This document shows, one piece after another, positions 32,971 to 44,401 of a stretch of 64,000 nucleotides of DNA. The stretch is from Dactylonectria macrodidyma (taxonomy: Eukaryota > Ascomycota > Sordariomycetes > Hypocreales > Nectriaceae). Location of the stretch: assembly GCA_020744425.1 (NCBI GenBank), contig JAGMUV010000044.1:62001-126000 (forward strand), in the 5' to 3' direction. The translations under genes and the position numbers were made by a program. Position 1 is the stretch's first letter, and each line of letters starts with the position of its first letter. Below the pieces are notes generated by a model. The model saw nothing but the letters and a program-made list of their open reading frames with translations. It was not told the DNA's origin and made no database searches.

Positions 32971-35297
32971 ATGGCATTTGTCACAGTCGTTCTAGCTCTG
33001 GTAGGGCTGCTGACAGGCACAGTATTGATTGCCTACCTGCGAGGATATGGAATGAGGCCAACGGACTATCCACCAGGTATTGCGCCATTTCCAAACCCCG
33101 GTACACGGCGTTAAGATCATGAAGCTAATATTTGACAGGCCCACCGACGTTGCCTATCATTGGCAACCTCCATCAGATGCCGATGACGAATCTTCATCTG
33201 AAGCTGAAGGAATGGGCTAAGCAATGTAAGCCAGAGTGTAGTCCTCACGATGGTGTCCAAGAATGGGACACTGAACTAACAGTGTGACTTTGCAGATGGG
33301 CCAATTATCTCACTCAAGCTTGGAACCCAGGATATGATTATCGTTAGCTCTGATAAGGTGGTTCGTGACCTTATTGACAAACGAAGCGCCCTGTATTCTG
33401 GCCGCATGGATGTCTTTATTCGGGAGTTTGGGGATGACCTCAATATCCTCATGAGAGAGTAGGATACCAAAACTGCTTTGTCGCTTCTCGAGGCCGAGGG
33501 AATTAATTCGGCTTTTAGTAATGACGAACTCTGGCGGAGACAGCGAAAGATGTATCATCTTCGACTCAACGTGAACGTCGCGAATCGTTACATCCCTTAC
33601 CAGGCAAGTTACCGAGTTCAATTTTCTACCAGAGCCATTGGGTGGTTTATCATAAGAGTATACAGCTAATAGATGTGTAGGAGTTCGAGGTCACACAGCT
33701 TCTCCATGATATTGCGCATTCCCCTCAGGACTATGAGCATCACACCAAGAGATTCACTACAAGCCTTGCATCCACAATCATCTACGGCTGGAGAACCACG
33801 TCTGTGGATGTCTCTCACGCAAAGCTTCTCTTTGAGGTACACGCCCCATCCAGTCTCAGCGATTGTTGTCCTCCTAGTCTCTAATCTCCTCACAGTGGAT
33901 TGATGGCTACGCGGTTGCTGCTGGAAGGTTGCAGGTTATGGATTGGTGGCCAGAGCTCCGAGGCTTTTTTAGAAACGCTCCCTCATGGATTACTGGCATT
34001 AGTAAGGAAATGGAGAGGCTCAAGAATCTGGAGGAAGATTTGTGGATGGAGCTGCTGAATGAGGCAAAGCAAAGCATTGACCGTGGATCTCAGAGAGCAA
34101 GTAGGTCTCTTTAACGACGTAACTGCCTCGGCGAGATATCATTAATTTGCTGACTCTTACTAGGCTTCTGCACTGACATGATTGAAAACAATAACATTGG
34201 GTCTAGTGACTACTTGAGCGACAGGCAGATGGCTGCAAATGCTGGTCATGCCTTCGCCGGCGCCACGTCAGTTGTCCACGATACCGACGTCCATGGTGAT
34301 TTCGACATGTCTAACATGTTTCTAGAGATACTACTCTTAATACGACGCTGGGCTTCATCAAGGTTTGAAAAACCCCTCCATGTATCGTATAACACAACTA
34401 AACGACATGTATCAGGCAATGATGCTCTATCCAGAGGTCCAGGCTCGTGCCCAGCAAGAAATCGACAAAGTAGTCGGATCCGAACGCATGCCGGGATGGG
34501 GCGACTGGGATAAGCTTCCATACATGAGATGCATCATGAAGGAAACCCTTCGGTGTATTCTCTCTTGATATTCTATTACAGACCTTCAGAGCAATGCTGA
34601 TTCGCTGCAGGGATGCCATCAACCATTCTCGGAGGCATGCCTCACAAGTTATCCAAGACAGATCATTACGAGGGCTATACAATTCCAGCAAACGCCGGAG
34701 TCATGATCAATGTACGTTGCCTGAGATATGCTGCGTTTTCTTCAGGGAACTGGAATAGAGCTGATTCGGACAACATTATAGGTTTGGGGCATTAACAGCG
34801 ACGAAAATCGAGCCAAGAACCCGCGAGAGTTCAATCCGTCAAGGTATGAAGGCGACATGCTCTCAACGGGAGAGTCTGCTGCTCTCGCAGACGCAACAAA
34901 GCGGGATCATTTCACCTTTGGGGCTGGACGACGCATCTGCCCTGGGTTGCATGTAGCCGAACGGTCTCTATTCATTGGGTTTTCTAGGCTGCTCTGGGGC
35001 TTCAAGATCAATCGGCCCGTGGATGTTTACGGAAATCCCCTACCTATTGATATAGACGCAGTCACACCTGGATTCATCGTATCGCCAGTTCCGTTTAAGT
35101 CAGTCGGTCCCATGCCATTTATGCCGAGAGCCCCTTGCTAACTCGAACCTAGGTGCGAGTTTGTCATTCGTGATGAGAAGCGAGCTGCACTCATCGAAAA
35201 TGAATGGCACAAGTGTCTTGAATTCGTGGACAAGGATGGTAACTACACCGAAGACTTTTATGCAAAGAACTTTGGACAGGCAAGCGTTGACGGATAG
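32971..35297 (+). CDS. Cytochrome P450 monooxygenase (first of two)
   Basis: Microsomal P450 of about 547 aa in twelve exons: 32971-33076, 33139-33225, 33296-33458, 33519-33603, 33681-33836, 33896-34100, 34164-34266, 34326-34362, 34416-34554, 34611-34711, 34782-35098, 35153-35297. Residues 1-20 form a membrane anchor, followed by a PPGPP hinge. The I-helix motif AGATDTT, the K-helix ETLR and the heme loop [12 protein letters not shown] (Cys447) are all present. The pattern resembles fungal O-methylsterigmatocystin-oxidoreductase-like P450s. One intron (33604-33680) begins GCAAGT, a GC-AG type; all others are GT-AG. The summed exons (1644 bases) keep frame. It probably hydroxylates a secondary metabolite or xenobiotic; substrate unknown. 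It stands at the left edge of the accessory-metabolism group. Confidence 0.9.
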
Positions 35298-36225
35298 GCA
35301 TGCTTTGAATGTACGGGCAGATAATTTGACTTTTTGTTTCCCTACAAGATTTGAACAGACTTAATTGCGGAATAAACCTGGTCGGAATGTTGACAGAGTT
35401 CTTGGTACACTTGGTTTTCATGCAGCGCCTCTCGCAAACCTTATAGTACTTCTTGTCTACCTTGTCAGAAATCAACCAACCTCACGTGTACAAGACGCGA
35501 GAAATATGCCCAGAGCCAGTAGTAAACCCAATTTGCCACCAATACGTTAAGTATGCTACCAACCCTAATACGAGTGCCTCTCGTCAAAGATATGTTTCGC
35601 TATGTTCTAGTCGCCTAGCCACAGATCCTATCTCCAGTGAAAGCGTGGAATCTCTTGGCTAGCACAGGGAACAGCCAAGAACCGTGCCAGTTCCGGTCTT
35701 TCATCAGCGTCTGGCAAGACACCGACCTTAGGAGAGGATCAAACAAACACAAAGCTGAGATTCAACAAGGAATACGGCTTGTTTTCTTAGAAAGAAAGGC
35801 TTAATATGAATTGTCATATCCGCTCTGATCCTTCTGCCATTCGACCGGTATGACACACGGAGACGTAACCCGATGGCTGTCCGTGACCGTTTCTACCAAC
35901 TATCACGTTCTAAGCTCTCAAGTAAGGAGTTCAATCTTGGCCAGATCGGCGCCTCCAGCTGTCACATCCTAATTACCATTTTCGCTCTTCGCTACGCACC
36001 CATATCATTGACTCGAACATCTTGATTATTAAGAGCATTTCGGCATCACTCATCCCGGAAGGCTTGGAACTCCGGACTGAAGGCTCCGGGATCCCGACAA
36101 GGGTATCGGAATTCGGACACGGCCAATGACTTGGGGTGGCTGTTTTATCTGCGATAAATTGTCCTCTCATGCTGATCGAATTTCACACCCATTTCCAATT
36201 CTACCGCAGCAACAGACCTTTCGCC
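35298..36225. other. Intergenic region with CTCCGG words upstream of the broken synthetase
   Basis: No gene supported. The right part contains CTCCGGA (36070-36076) and CTCCGGGAT (36084-36092), shared with other promoters of this group, plus several CGG triplets of the kind bound by Zn2Cys6 regulators. Confidence 0.45.
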
Positions 36226-37330
36226 ATGAGCAAGCCTCAGAGTCTCATCGTGTGGACGCCGTCAGAGCATGATCTGACAAAATCACCTCTCGCTCGATTC
36301 CGAGATATTGTCAACCAGAAATATGGCCTTCGGCTAAAGTCGTATCATGACCTTCACGGGTGGTCCGTTGACCCATCGACCGCGGGAGCCTTCTGAATGG
36401 AGCTTTTCTATTTCCTCGAGATTGGCGCGTCCAAGCCGCCAACACGAGCGTTTGGCCAGGTTAGCCCGCCCGAAAACTCGAATACCGATCCGCGGACAGG
36501 TACGACTTACGCATCTTGACAGGCTGGCAGAGACATGTATCCTAGTCCGAGATTCTTCCCCGAGGCGCGGCTCAACTTTGCTGGAAGCGTGTTGCAGAAC
36601 CGTGACGCGTCAGCCATCGCCATGTATGAGGCAGCCGAAGGATCTCTAGAAACTCACCCAATTACTTAGGGCCCTCTCTACCGCAACGTTGAAATTCTTG
36701 CCGGCGCCATGCGAGTGTACGGAGTCTCGGAAGGGGATAGAGTTGTCGCTATCGTCGAGACATCTGGTCTTGCCATTGCCCTTTGCTTGGCCACTCTGTC
36801 AATTGGTGCCATATGGTCCTCCCTCTCCCCCGACTTTGGCTCTCGGGGAACCCTAGACCGTCTTGTACAGATTAACCCGACTCTGGTATTTACTGACACA
36901 GCAGTCAATTACAATGGGAAAGCTCGCGACATCATCCCTACCATCCGAGAATGGGCCAAGGCGGTATCTTGCATGGACAGCGTCAGGAACATTGTTCTTC
37001 ACGTGAAGGATACAGGGTTGGAATCCAAGTTTCCGAAGGTAATCGACCTAGAGTCTTTTAAGCAGGGTAGATCCGGGAGGACCCTAGAGTTTGAGCAGCT
37101 GCCGTTCGCTTGTCCCGCCTTCATCTTTTACTCATCAGGAACCGTAGGCCACTCCCACCTTCCTTTGCAGTACTTGGCTAACTATCAATCTAGACCGGAG
37201 CACCTAAGTGTATTTTGTACAGTGCTGGGGTGAGTGGCGTCTTGCTGACTCGAAAGTTCATCAGCTTATATGTCTCCTGTAGGGCGTCATGCTGCAAATT
37301 AAGAAAGACTTCGTAGCTACGAGCAATCGA
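36226..37330 (+). pseudogene. Acetoacetyl-CoA synthetase, truncated and broken
   Basis: The N-terminal 40% of an acetoacetyl-CoA synthetase is readable: SPLARFRDIVNQKYGL near the start, HGWSVD, then FFPEARLNFAG, the GDRVVAIVE block, AIWSSLSPDFG and a decayed AMP-binding loop (YSSGTVGHSH where YSSGTTGxPK is expected). The reading is closed by a TGA at 36394-36396 and a TAG at 36667-36669, both where the family has tryptophan (TGG). After a possible intron the block GVMLQIKKDF appears at about 37283-37312, then similarity ends. The C-terminal half with the catalytic adenylation core is missing. The live enzyme would activate acetoacetate to its CoA ester. Both stops are G-to-A changes, which fits, but does not prove, repeat-induced point mutation. 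Confidence 0.8.
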
Positions 37331-37848
37331 CATGAAATCCATTGCAATTACAATTACAATCTATCAACGCCCGGTTACTATAAACTCTTCATTATATAAG
37401 TTCTATTCTATTTTGATACCAAGGATAAATGAGAAAGTTAAGAGCTTTAGCAATGCAGTAATAAGGATCGGCGTCCGGAGTTTCCCATAGCTTCATCCGG
37501 GCCGAGCCCGGCCCGAACTGTTTCCTAAACTCCGGGATATTGCGCCGCCTGACGAGCAATGTCCCCCGATTGGCTAAGCAACCACCTCCTGGAATCTGTG
37601 ATTAGCCTGGTAACTCCCCGCTTTACCCCGCAACTCGAGGTACGCGTGCATTAGCTTTGCATTGGATTCCCAGCGGTCGAGTAGATGTCCCGTTTTGGGA
37701 CCTAAGCTGATCCCCTTCTGCATCTACTTAACGCTGCTACTACCGTCACCTGTCCAAAGGGGCAGAAGAAGGTATTTTTACCATTTCGTTTGTCTGGTTG
37801 ATGCTCCATAGATCCGATATCTTCATTTAGACTATCCATCTGTACGCA
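37331..37848 (+). promoter_or_regulatory. Promoter region of the Zn2Cys6 regulator gene
   Basis: An AT-rich left part marks the decayed end of the synthetase. The right part holds TCCGGAG (37474-37480), CTCCGGGAT (37530-37538) and GGGCCGAGCCCGGCCCG, which are CGG-containing words. This suggests self-regulation of the following gene. Confidence 0.5.
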
Positions 37849-40681
37849 ATGGCTGAGACAAACGGTCGACTTAAAGCTCGATCTGGTCCTCCGAGGGCGA
37901 GACGACCAATTGCATGTAACTACTGCCGTGTCAAAAAAGTCCGTTGTATGTCATCATTTCCTTGGTTTGATGCTTAGATGAACCCGACTTCTGACTTGAC
38001 ACCATCCCATAGGCGATGGGCAACAGCCGTGTAGGAACTGCGTCGACCATGACGAATCTTGTGCGTACGCAGCGCTGCAGCGCACTCGCTCGAGGAAAGC
38101 CGATGTCAGCAATGCCATGGCGGAACGATTGTCGCGTGTGGAGGCGCTACTTCTGGCTGCTGGTGACAGCTCGCCGATATCTACTTCATTTTCAGTCAGG
38201 AACGGCGAGATAGACGACTCCATGTCGCGTTCGAGACGAATCAGCACCAGCCAGCATCCTGTGCAAGATACTCAGCTCTTGTCTCCAATCTTCAGTCAAC
38301 GTAGCACCTCCCCTCGCAGCATCGGGGCTTCTCCGATGAGAAACCTGGTCACTGAAATACAAGCAACCGAAGTGGCGGATAGTTCCTCGGAGAAGGATAG
38401 TTCGAGATACGAAGCATCGTCTCATGGCCTTGTCAGGACCGGCATGCTTCAGGATTCTCGACGTCTTTGTTCAATGTCTTCCCAATCTACAGTAGAGAAC
38501 AGACGAAGAACATCATTGGTGGCAAGTCTGCCGTCTCCGTCTACAATTCTTACTGGAGAGCTGCTCGGCTCTGCTCCTACGCTCAGTAGCCAAGATGTTG
38601 CCTCTGATGCGGCGATAAATTCACCAGAAGCTAACAGCGTGTATTCTGGAGAGTTGGTAGGTCTTCAGCTTCGAAATCTGGGAGGTGTTCTTATCTAAGC
38701 TAACTCGTCACAGTCGAATTGGGAATACCACGGTTGGCTTTTCTTCCTCGACGTGCTTTACCCAACCTAACGCAGAACAGGGCCAAGATCATTTCTGTCC
38801 ATATGTTCCACATCCGGCGTGCAGTGGGTCTGTAGCAAGACGGGCGGGCCAGCATTTACAGAGTTTGCGTCTCGTCTTTCCAGGGATATCACTCGACGGT
38901 TGAAGATTGATACGAACGACATCAAAGACAGAACGACGGGACCAAGCCCTGAGCTGGCTTGGAAATATGTCACAGGTGAGGGCTCTAGTCAGATCTAAGC
39001 ATTTAAGAACTGACACTGACTCCTCAAAGCGTATTTTGAACGTTCAAGAGAAGCTCCGTTTGAGCTTGTCGACCGTGCTTCATTCGAGTGCCGCCTGAAG
39101 AATCACCTCGCAGGCCAAGTCAAGAACGAGGATCCTGCTTGGTATGCTCTTCGCAATGCCATCTACGCTACGGGATGCCGACTCGAATTGTCGAAAACCG
39201 GAAACTTTCGCGATGCCTTTCACACCGCCTGGGGCTTTTTTTCAAATTGCCTGGCTGTCCACCTCGAGCTGCTGTACTTTCGCACCTCGATGATGGCCAT
39301 CCAAGCACTAACCGTAATGGTACTGTCTCCCTGTATACCCGAGGTGCTCAAATCTGACCATCCGTTGCTCATCAGGGCTACTTTACAGAAAGCATTGGAA
39401 ACCCTTGCCTCGAGTACATGCTATCCACAGTTGCATTGCGACTGGCATGCTCTAAAGGCCTTCACCGCCAAGCGGTATCATCTTGGAACATGAGCCAAGA
39501 CGAGAAACAGCTTCGGAATCGCATCTTCTGGGCCGCTTACTGCCTTGAGAAGAATTGTGCAGCTCGCTCAGGCCGGCCTTCAGTACGTCGCGAGTTGTCC
39601 CTTCTCTTTCCATCGCATATGCTAAACGCCTATCACTATATGATTGATGACGATCAAATAAGCTGCCCCTTGCCACACACAGAGCCTACAGATGACTCCT
39701 TGGTTCCAAAATATTCACTTGCCCTCATAAAGTTGGCTCAGATGTCCTCATTAACTGCAAAGAGGCTCAACCATATCGAGACCCAGCAGCAGTCTGCTGC
39801 GTTTCTCGTCGAAACGGTAGGAGAGCTAGATCAGAAGCTCAAGACTTTGCAGAGGTTTGTTCAGCAGCTTGTGGACCTTAATTCGCCATTGGAATCATGC
39901 AAGCCAGGCGCAGATATCGATCTTCAACAGGCCGTTTATCTTCGGATGGCATATTACATCGCCGTGCTAGATGTTCACACGCCTCTGACCTACCCCTGGT
40001 CACAACGACTCTTCAACCTCGCGGGTAGTCCTGACCTACGTAGTCAAGTGCAAACGTCTTTGGACATTGTTATCCAGACGGCGAGAAGAGCAATCCTGGC
40101 TACTCAGTTCGTCCGCTTAGATGCTACCACCTCTATTCTGTAGGTCGCAAATCCCTTGTCAAAGTTATGCTCCATGCTAAGTTTATGGCGGTAGCATGGG
40201 ATTCCAGGGCCCTCTGTATGCGCTCATTAACATGTTTGTCTACATACTTGAGGATACACAGCGCTCCACGGTCCAATCTGATCTGGCGCTGTTTGATATA
40301 GGTGCCAGCCACTTCCTTCGTTTGGAGTTCAACACAGAGTCGGAAGTGTCCTTCCATTTTGCGAAGGAGCTAGCATCGCTTGCCAGGCGTGCAATTGACT
40401 CCAGCAATACCTCGTTAGAAACGTCGGCCGATGGTGGCAGTGTTTTGAACAACTCTGCTGGAGTCCTGCTGGATTCAGAGGGGCATGGGGGAGTGCCGGG
40501 GTTTAACGACTTGGCGGATCCTTTACGGGATGTGAGTCGACGCCCAGTACATGTCATTTTGCCACGAACTAATGTCTCCGAGGCATTCCCACCCAGCTTC
40601 TTGGGCCTTGATTTCGAGCACTGCAGCACCTTTCTTCCTACTCCCGACTTTGACGACTGTACCATGAACGTTTTGTATTAA
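37849..40681 (+). CDS. Zn2Cys6 fungal transcription factor
   Basis: Nuclear regulator of about 831 aa in seven exons: 37849-37945, 38013-38656, 38714-38732, 38781-38975, 39030-39319, 39376-40139, 40195-40681. The zinc cluster uses C23, C26, C33, C39, C42 and C49 (CNYCRVKKVRC then DGQQPCRNC) and is split by the first intron, as is common. The middle has the fungal_trans domain: WEYHGPRSFL, later GNPCLEYMLS, SKGLHRQ and RIFWAAYCLEK. Exon sums keep one frame (2496 bases), with no inner stops. Location inside a group of oxidoreductase genes makes it the likely pathway regulator, supported by shared CTCCGG words in neighbouring promoters (inference). It probably binds CGG half-sites. Confidence 0.9.
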
Positions 40682-41901
40682 ATCTCAAGGGGAAATAATA
40701 CCAACATCTGCGGCGTGGTAGTTTCGAGTGTATAGATGTGAAACGATCTCTCCACAGCTAAGGTTGGCAATGGAGCTCAACAGACGTATTTTGTTAGCCT
40801 GGGGACTATGCAAATGGCAGCACACCTCTGGAGCCGATCTTAACACGTCACTGAAGATGCTTTTCCTCTTCTCCTTTCTGCAGCTACGTGATGAAATCTT
40901 CCGGATTGAAGTGTGCGCCAATGAGATTTTCCTTAAAGGATTGGGATTTTATGAAGTCCGAAGCTCTATTAGAAGCCTTAAGTTATGCACCTGCGTTCTA
41001 ATTATATTTCCATCAGGGTCTTTATAGTAAATCGACGTTACAAGCCTGTGATTAAAAGGCCAGAAGGGCATCATTCCCTTCTTCTTTTTTTGTCAGTAGG
41101 CCAGGAGACTTCGCATTATATCTAACAAGCAAAGCGCATTCCAATATATATAGAAGCTCTTAATTCGTATCTAATAGACTGTCTAAGACCTATCCATTAT
41201 AGATAAATCTATATATAATTAATAATATCTAATAACTAGTATATTCTAGGTTAAAAGGGGGGATTGATAAGAGGCTAATAATGTAAGGCATTAGCAAAAG
41301 CGATAGAATTTGAGACGAAAGGGATCTTAGTACAATAATAGATAGCTCTAGCTATGACACCATGCGACATTCGATCATGATTTAAAGTTGAAGGCTATAT
41401 GCTCTATACCACAAATGTTGGGCTGCTTGCTGTCTATGCCCGGGATCGCCTTGATGGCAATGCGATGGTGCTCATCATGGTAGGTTAAGAAGAACTATGA
41501 AAGCATTGGGTTTTAAAATGCTTAAAATGTGAAGAAAACTGCTTTTTTTTTCTTTGCGAAAGAAGCAACTCGCCCTTGATTGTGCGGACAGCAAAGTAGG
41601 AAGCATAACCCCAAAAAGCCTAGGCGACTTTGGAAGGACAGGGTGTCGGCAGCTGACACTCTGCCAAGCCGCGATATTCAGGCTGTCCGGCCCGCTAGAT
41701 CCCGAGGTCGGAATCCGAAGTCACGATCGGACCGAAGACTCGCCCCGGTCTTTGAGGACTGTCCGGCTGAAGACTTATAAGGTTGATACCGTCTTCGCTT
41801 TTGGGCTACCAACTATAGAGATATTTCTAATATACCAATCTGAAGTGATTGAGCCTAAACCTTGATCGTTGCCAACATCTTCAACCACTCTGATCATCAC
41901 C
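40682..41901. other. Intergenic region with AT-rich decayed tract
   Basis: A frame at 40728-41027 overlaps the 3' side of the regulator gene and has no family match. From about 41100 to 41400 the DNA is very rich in TA steps (TATATATAG, CTAATAACTAGTATA), as in mutated old repeats. From 41640 to 41770 CGG/CCG words precede the next gene (TCCGGCCCG, GGTCGGAATCCGA). Confidence 0.45.
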
Positions 41902-42759
41902 ATGTCCGGAGCCATTGCTTCCAAGAAGGGAAAGTCCGAATGGCATTATCTAGTAATACTCTACCACTGTGTTGTACCTGAATGTGCTGCTGACGAACCG
42001 GGTAAAAAGGGTGACTTGACAACTCTCGATAATCTTCACTCAACCCTCGGGTTTCCGACGAGTCCGTACCACAACCCTGATTTAAAGAAGGAAGAGGAGG
42101 AGATTTTCGATCATTATGTGAGGTGGCAGGAGTTCAATGATAATAGATTTGCAACGAACCCAGAAGAAGGCGCTGGGTTCTATGATCTTCCCAACACGCT
42201 CTACTATGACCTAATGGGCTTTATTCCTCGTGAGCCACTTTTGGGCCCCCAAACCTCAAATTGGTACTGATCATCTATAGGCGGGAAATTTCAAAAGCAT
42301 TTCTATCACATTGGTCGTGAGTATTAGTCCCAGGCTGAACTCGTGACTCATGCTAAGTGGAGGATCAAGCATATTTTGCAAAGTCGACAATCGGCTACAA
42401 GGATATGGAGATTATTGCTACGGCGCCTGATTGGGGCTACTGTAACATGGAGCAGGTAAGGCCTGGATAGCTTCAAAACGCTTGAAGTACTCTGACAAGT
42501 GGAACTGACAACTTGGAATTAGCACTATTTCGGGACATCGACTGACGGCCACGAGTTTGACTTTAAGTTTAGATACACAGGTTTCCTGCGCAAGATAAAT
42601 GGAACCTGGAAGTGGATTCAAGAGCATGTTTCGTTTCCTGCCAACATTGCGACCCAGAAGGCGGACTTTACGTGCAACCAAGATGCCGGAGAGCATCTCA
42701 AGATGAAGGATGAAGATAATGAGAAGAGAGATGCGGGCACGGGCACTTTCTCGAAGTAG
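41902..42759 (+). CDS. NTF2-like (SnoaL-type) protein
   Basis: Protein of about 232 aa in four exons: 41902-42229, 42281-42316, 42358-42455, 42523-42759. The second intron is only 41 bases. The C-terminal half has the SnoaL/NTF2 fold pattern, with GYCNMEQ, then HYFGTSTDGHEFDF and TGFLRKINGTWKWIQEHVSFP, where the last block is the usual ending strand pair. Such small barrel proteins serve as cyclases, isomerases or binding proteins in secondary metabolism and aromatic breakdown. The N-terminal third (WHYLVILYHCVV...) is not recognised. The upstream ATG at 41869 is in frame, but the 41902 ATG has the better context (CACCATGTCC). The role in this gene group is inferred only from position. Confidence 0.7.
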
Positions 42760-43346
42760 CAGCAGCTGGAAGAGGGAGAGATACGTTTCTGGATCTGGGT
42801 TGAAGCATTGCGTATTGAGTTGCATAGTATTGTAGGTGTGAGCTGCTGTGGTTAGGCTCTGAGATGAGACCATACTCGAAAATGATGATGGAGGCAGTGG
42901 GAGCAATCTATTGAATATCTGGCAAAAAGGATTCATCATATCACCACGAGCTAATAAATTAGCTTATTTGGTTCTACATAGACCCTATCCCTAACCCTGG
43001 AAAAAGGGAAAATGGAGAAATACATCACCTCAATATCTGACGCCGTGGTACAAACGGTTGTAGCTATCTTGATATTTCTTGCACTTTACTTTGGGCATGC
43101 CACTTGCGAAGTTGGCTACAACCCATCAATCTGCCTGATCGGGCTGCTGCAAAGCTCGTCATGCTATATGATCATCTGTCATTGTGCTATTGTTGTTTAC
43201 AAGCAGTAGATTGCCCTAGAGTGAAGAGTGGAATATAAACGATTGTCCATTCACTTTACGCATGCTCGCTAATCCCAGCTACCTCGTGACATGGCCCTGC
43301 TGACTTAGAGTCTTCTTCTTTGCGTAGTCTCCTCGGCTAACTCTCA
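42760..43346. other. Intergenic region with a telomere-like decamer and a small open frame
   Basis: CCCTAACCCT occurs at 42989-42998. A 65-codon frame at 43012-43209 could encode a small hydrophobic peptide (one membrane-like segment), but nothing else supports it. Confidence 0.35.
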
Positions 43347-43900
43347 CTAACCTACTTTGAAGATTCTGTAGATGACTTGCACTTTTCCAGCATCATTCAC
43401 ACCAATCTTTCCCATGCCTAAAAAGACGTTCTCGTTGACCCAAGCAAGCTCTTGGCATCTGCTCGATAAGAAAGGCGTAGTGTAGTAATACCCCTCGCAC
43501 CAGTCCAGCGAGTCCTTTTCTCCCTTCCATAACTTCAGCATTGGCCCATGAAATGCGATCTTTCCCTTGTACTCGATATCGCATTGGAGTTGTGTCTCCG
43601 CTCCTTCTAACGACGCGCAGGAGACTCGGGCATCGATGTCTGCATAGTCTTTATGCAGCCTCATCCAATCACTTCCAGCAGTCAAAGGGATATCGATTGC
43701 ACCATCGGCTGATTTTAAGGATCCCTCGTAGACTGTAAATGCCAAAAGTCAGCACGTATTGGAATACTTCGAAGTAAAGAACCTGTACCATGTGCTACAC
43801 TTAGATCAGAGTGTGGACTGCCTTCGGATGCAAAGCCTGGAGGGCCGATCACAGTGAGATCGAATGCGTGTGTCAACTTCAATTGCTTTGTAGTTGCCAT
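43347..43900 (-). CDS. DUF3237 family protein
   Basis: Protein of about 165 aa in two exons (43789-43900 and 43347-43732, reverse) with a 56-bp GT-AG intron. It matches the DUF3237 pattern: an N-terminal LTHAFDLTV strand, GSDWMRLHKDYADIDARVS, a YKGKI strand, GYYYTTP, LAWVNENVFLGMG and a final VIYRIFKV. This is a small beta-barrel family of unknown activity, often found near oxidoreductases in fungi and bacteria. It is the only leftward gene among the accessory-metabolism genes. Confidence 0.8.
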
Positions 43901-44401
43901 GATGTAATTCCCATGGGATATTTTACCCTAAATTGCGGTGAACTGTGTCTTGGCTTCTTATGGAGTTTGTATGGGGACGAAGTCTAATCTGGATCAATTG
44001 CAGTCCTAGAGGCACGAAGTATTTCTAATTCAACATATGTGCCTCCTGAATAAATCCATTTCTTTCGGCCCGCGACATGGCGGAACCGGGCCGCTTCGTT
44101 AATTCCGTTGAAACCATATGTTGGGGCTGGATTGGAACTAGCATTTACGTAAGTCTTCTGCAAACACGGTGATGTCCTCGCTCCGTCCTCGCTCCGAACA
44201 ACCCCAGCTCCGAAGCTCCGAAGCTCCGGGATACAATGATATGTCCTACAGCCCTTCTAGAATGACGAAACCGCTGATGAAAAATCAAGCCCTTTCAGCC
44301 CTGACTGAAAGGCCTCTGCCATCTCTTTTGTGCTCCCATCCTCCCATCTTTGATTACCTTCCAACATCGCCATCGCTCATCACGCTTAGTCGCCCTGCAT
44401 T
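43901..44401. promoter_or_regulatory. Divergent promoter between the DUF3237 gene and the second P450 gene
   Basis: Contains repeated CTCCG words: GCTCCGTC, GCTCCGAAC, then GCTCCGAAGCTCCGAAGCTCCGGGAT ending in CTCCGGGAT at 44224-44232. Earlier lies GCGGAACCGGGCCG (near 44091). Good candidate sites for the nearby Zn2Cys6 factor. Confidence 0.5.

Noticed and set aside
36709..37233. Stand-alone 174-aa protein
   Set aside because: The sequence continues synthetase similarity on both sides of stop codons, so it is part of a pseudogene.
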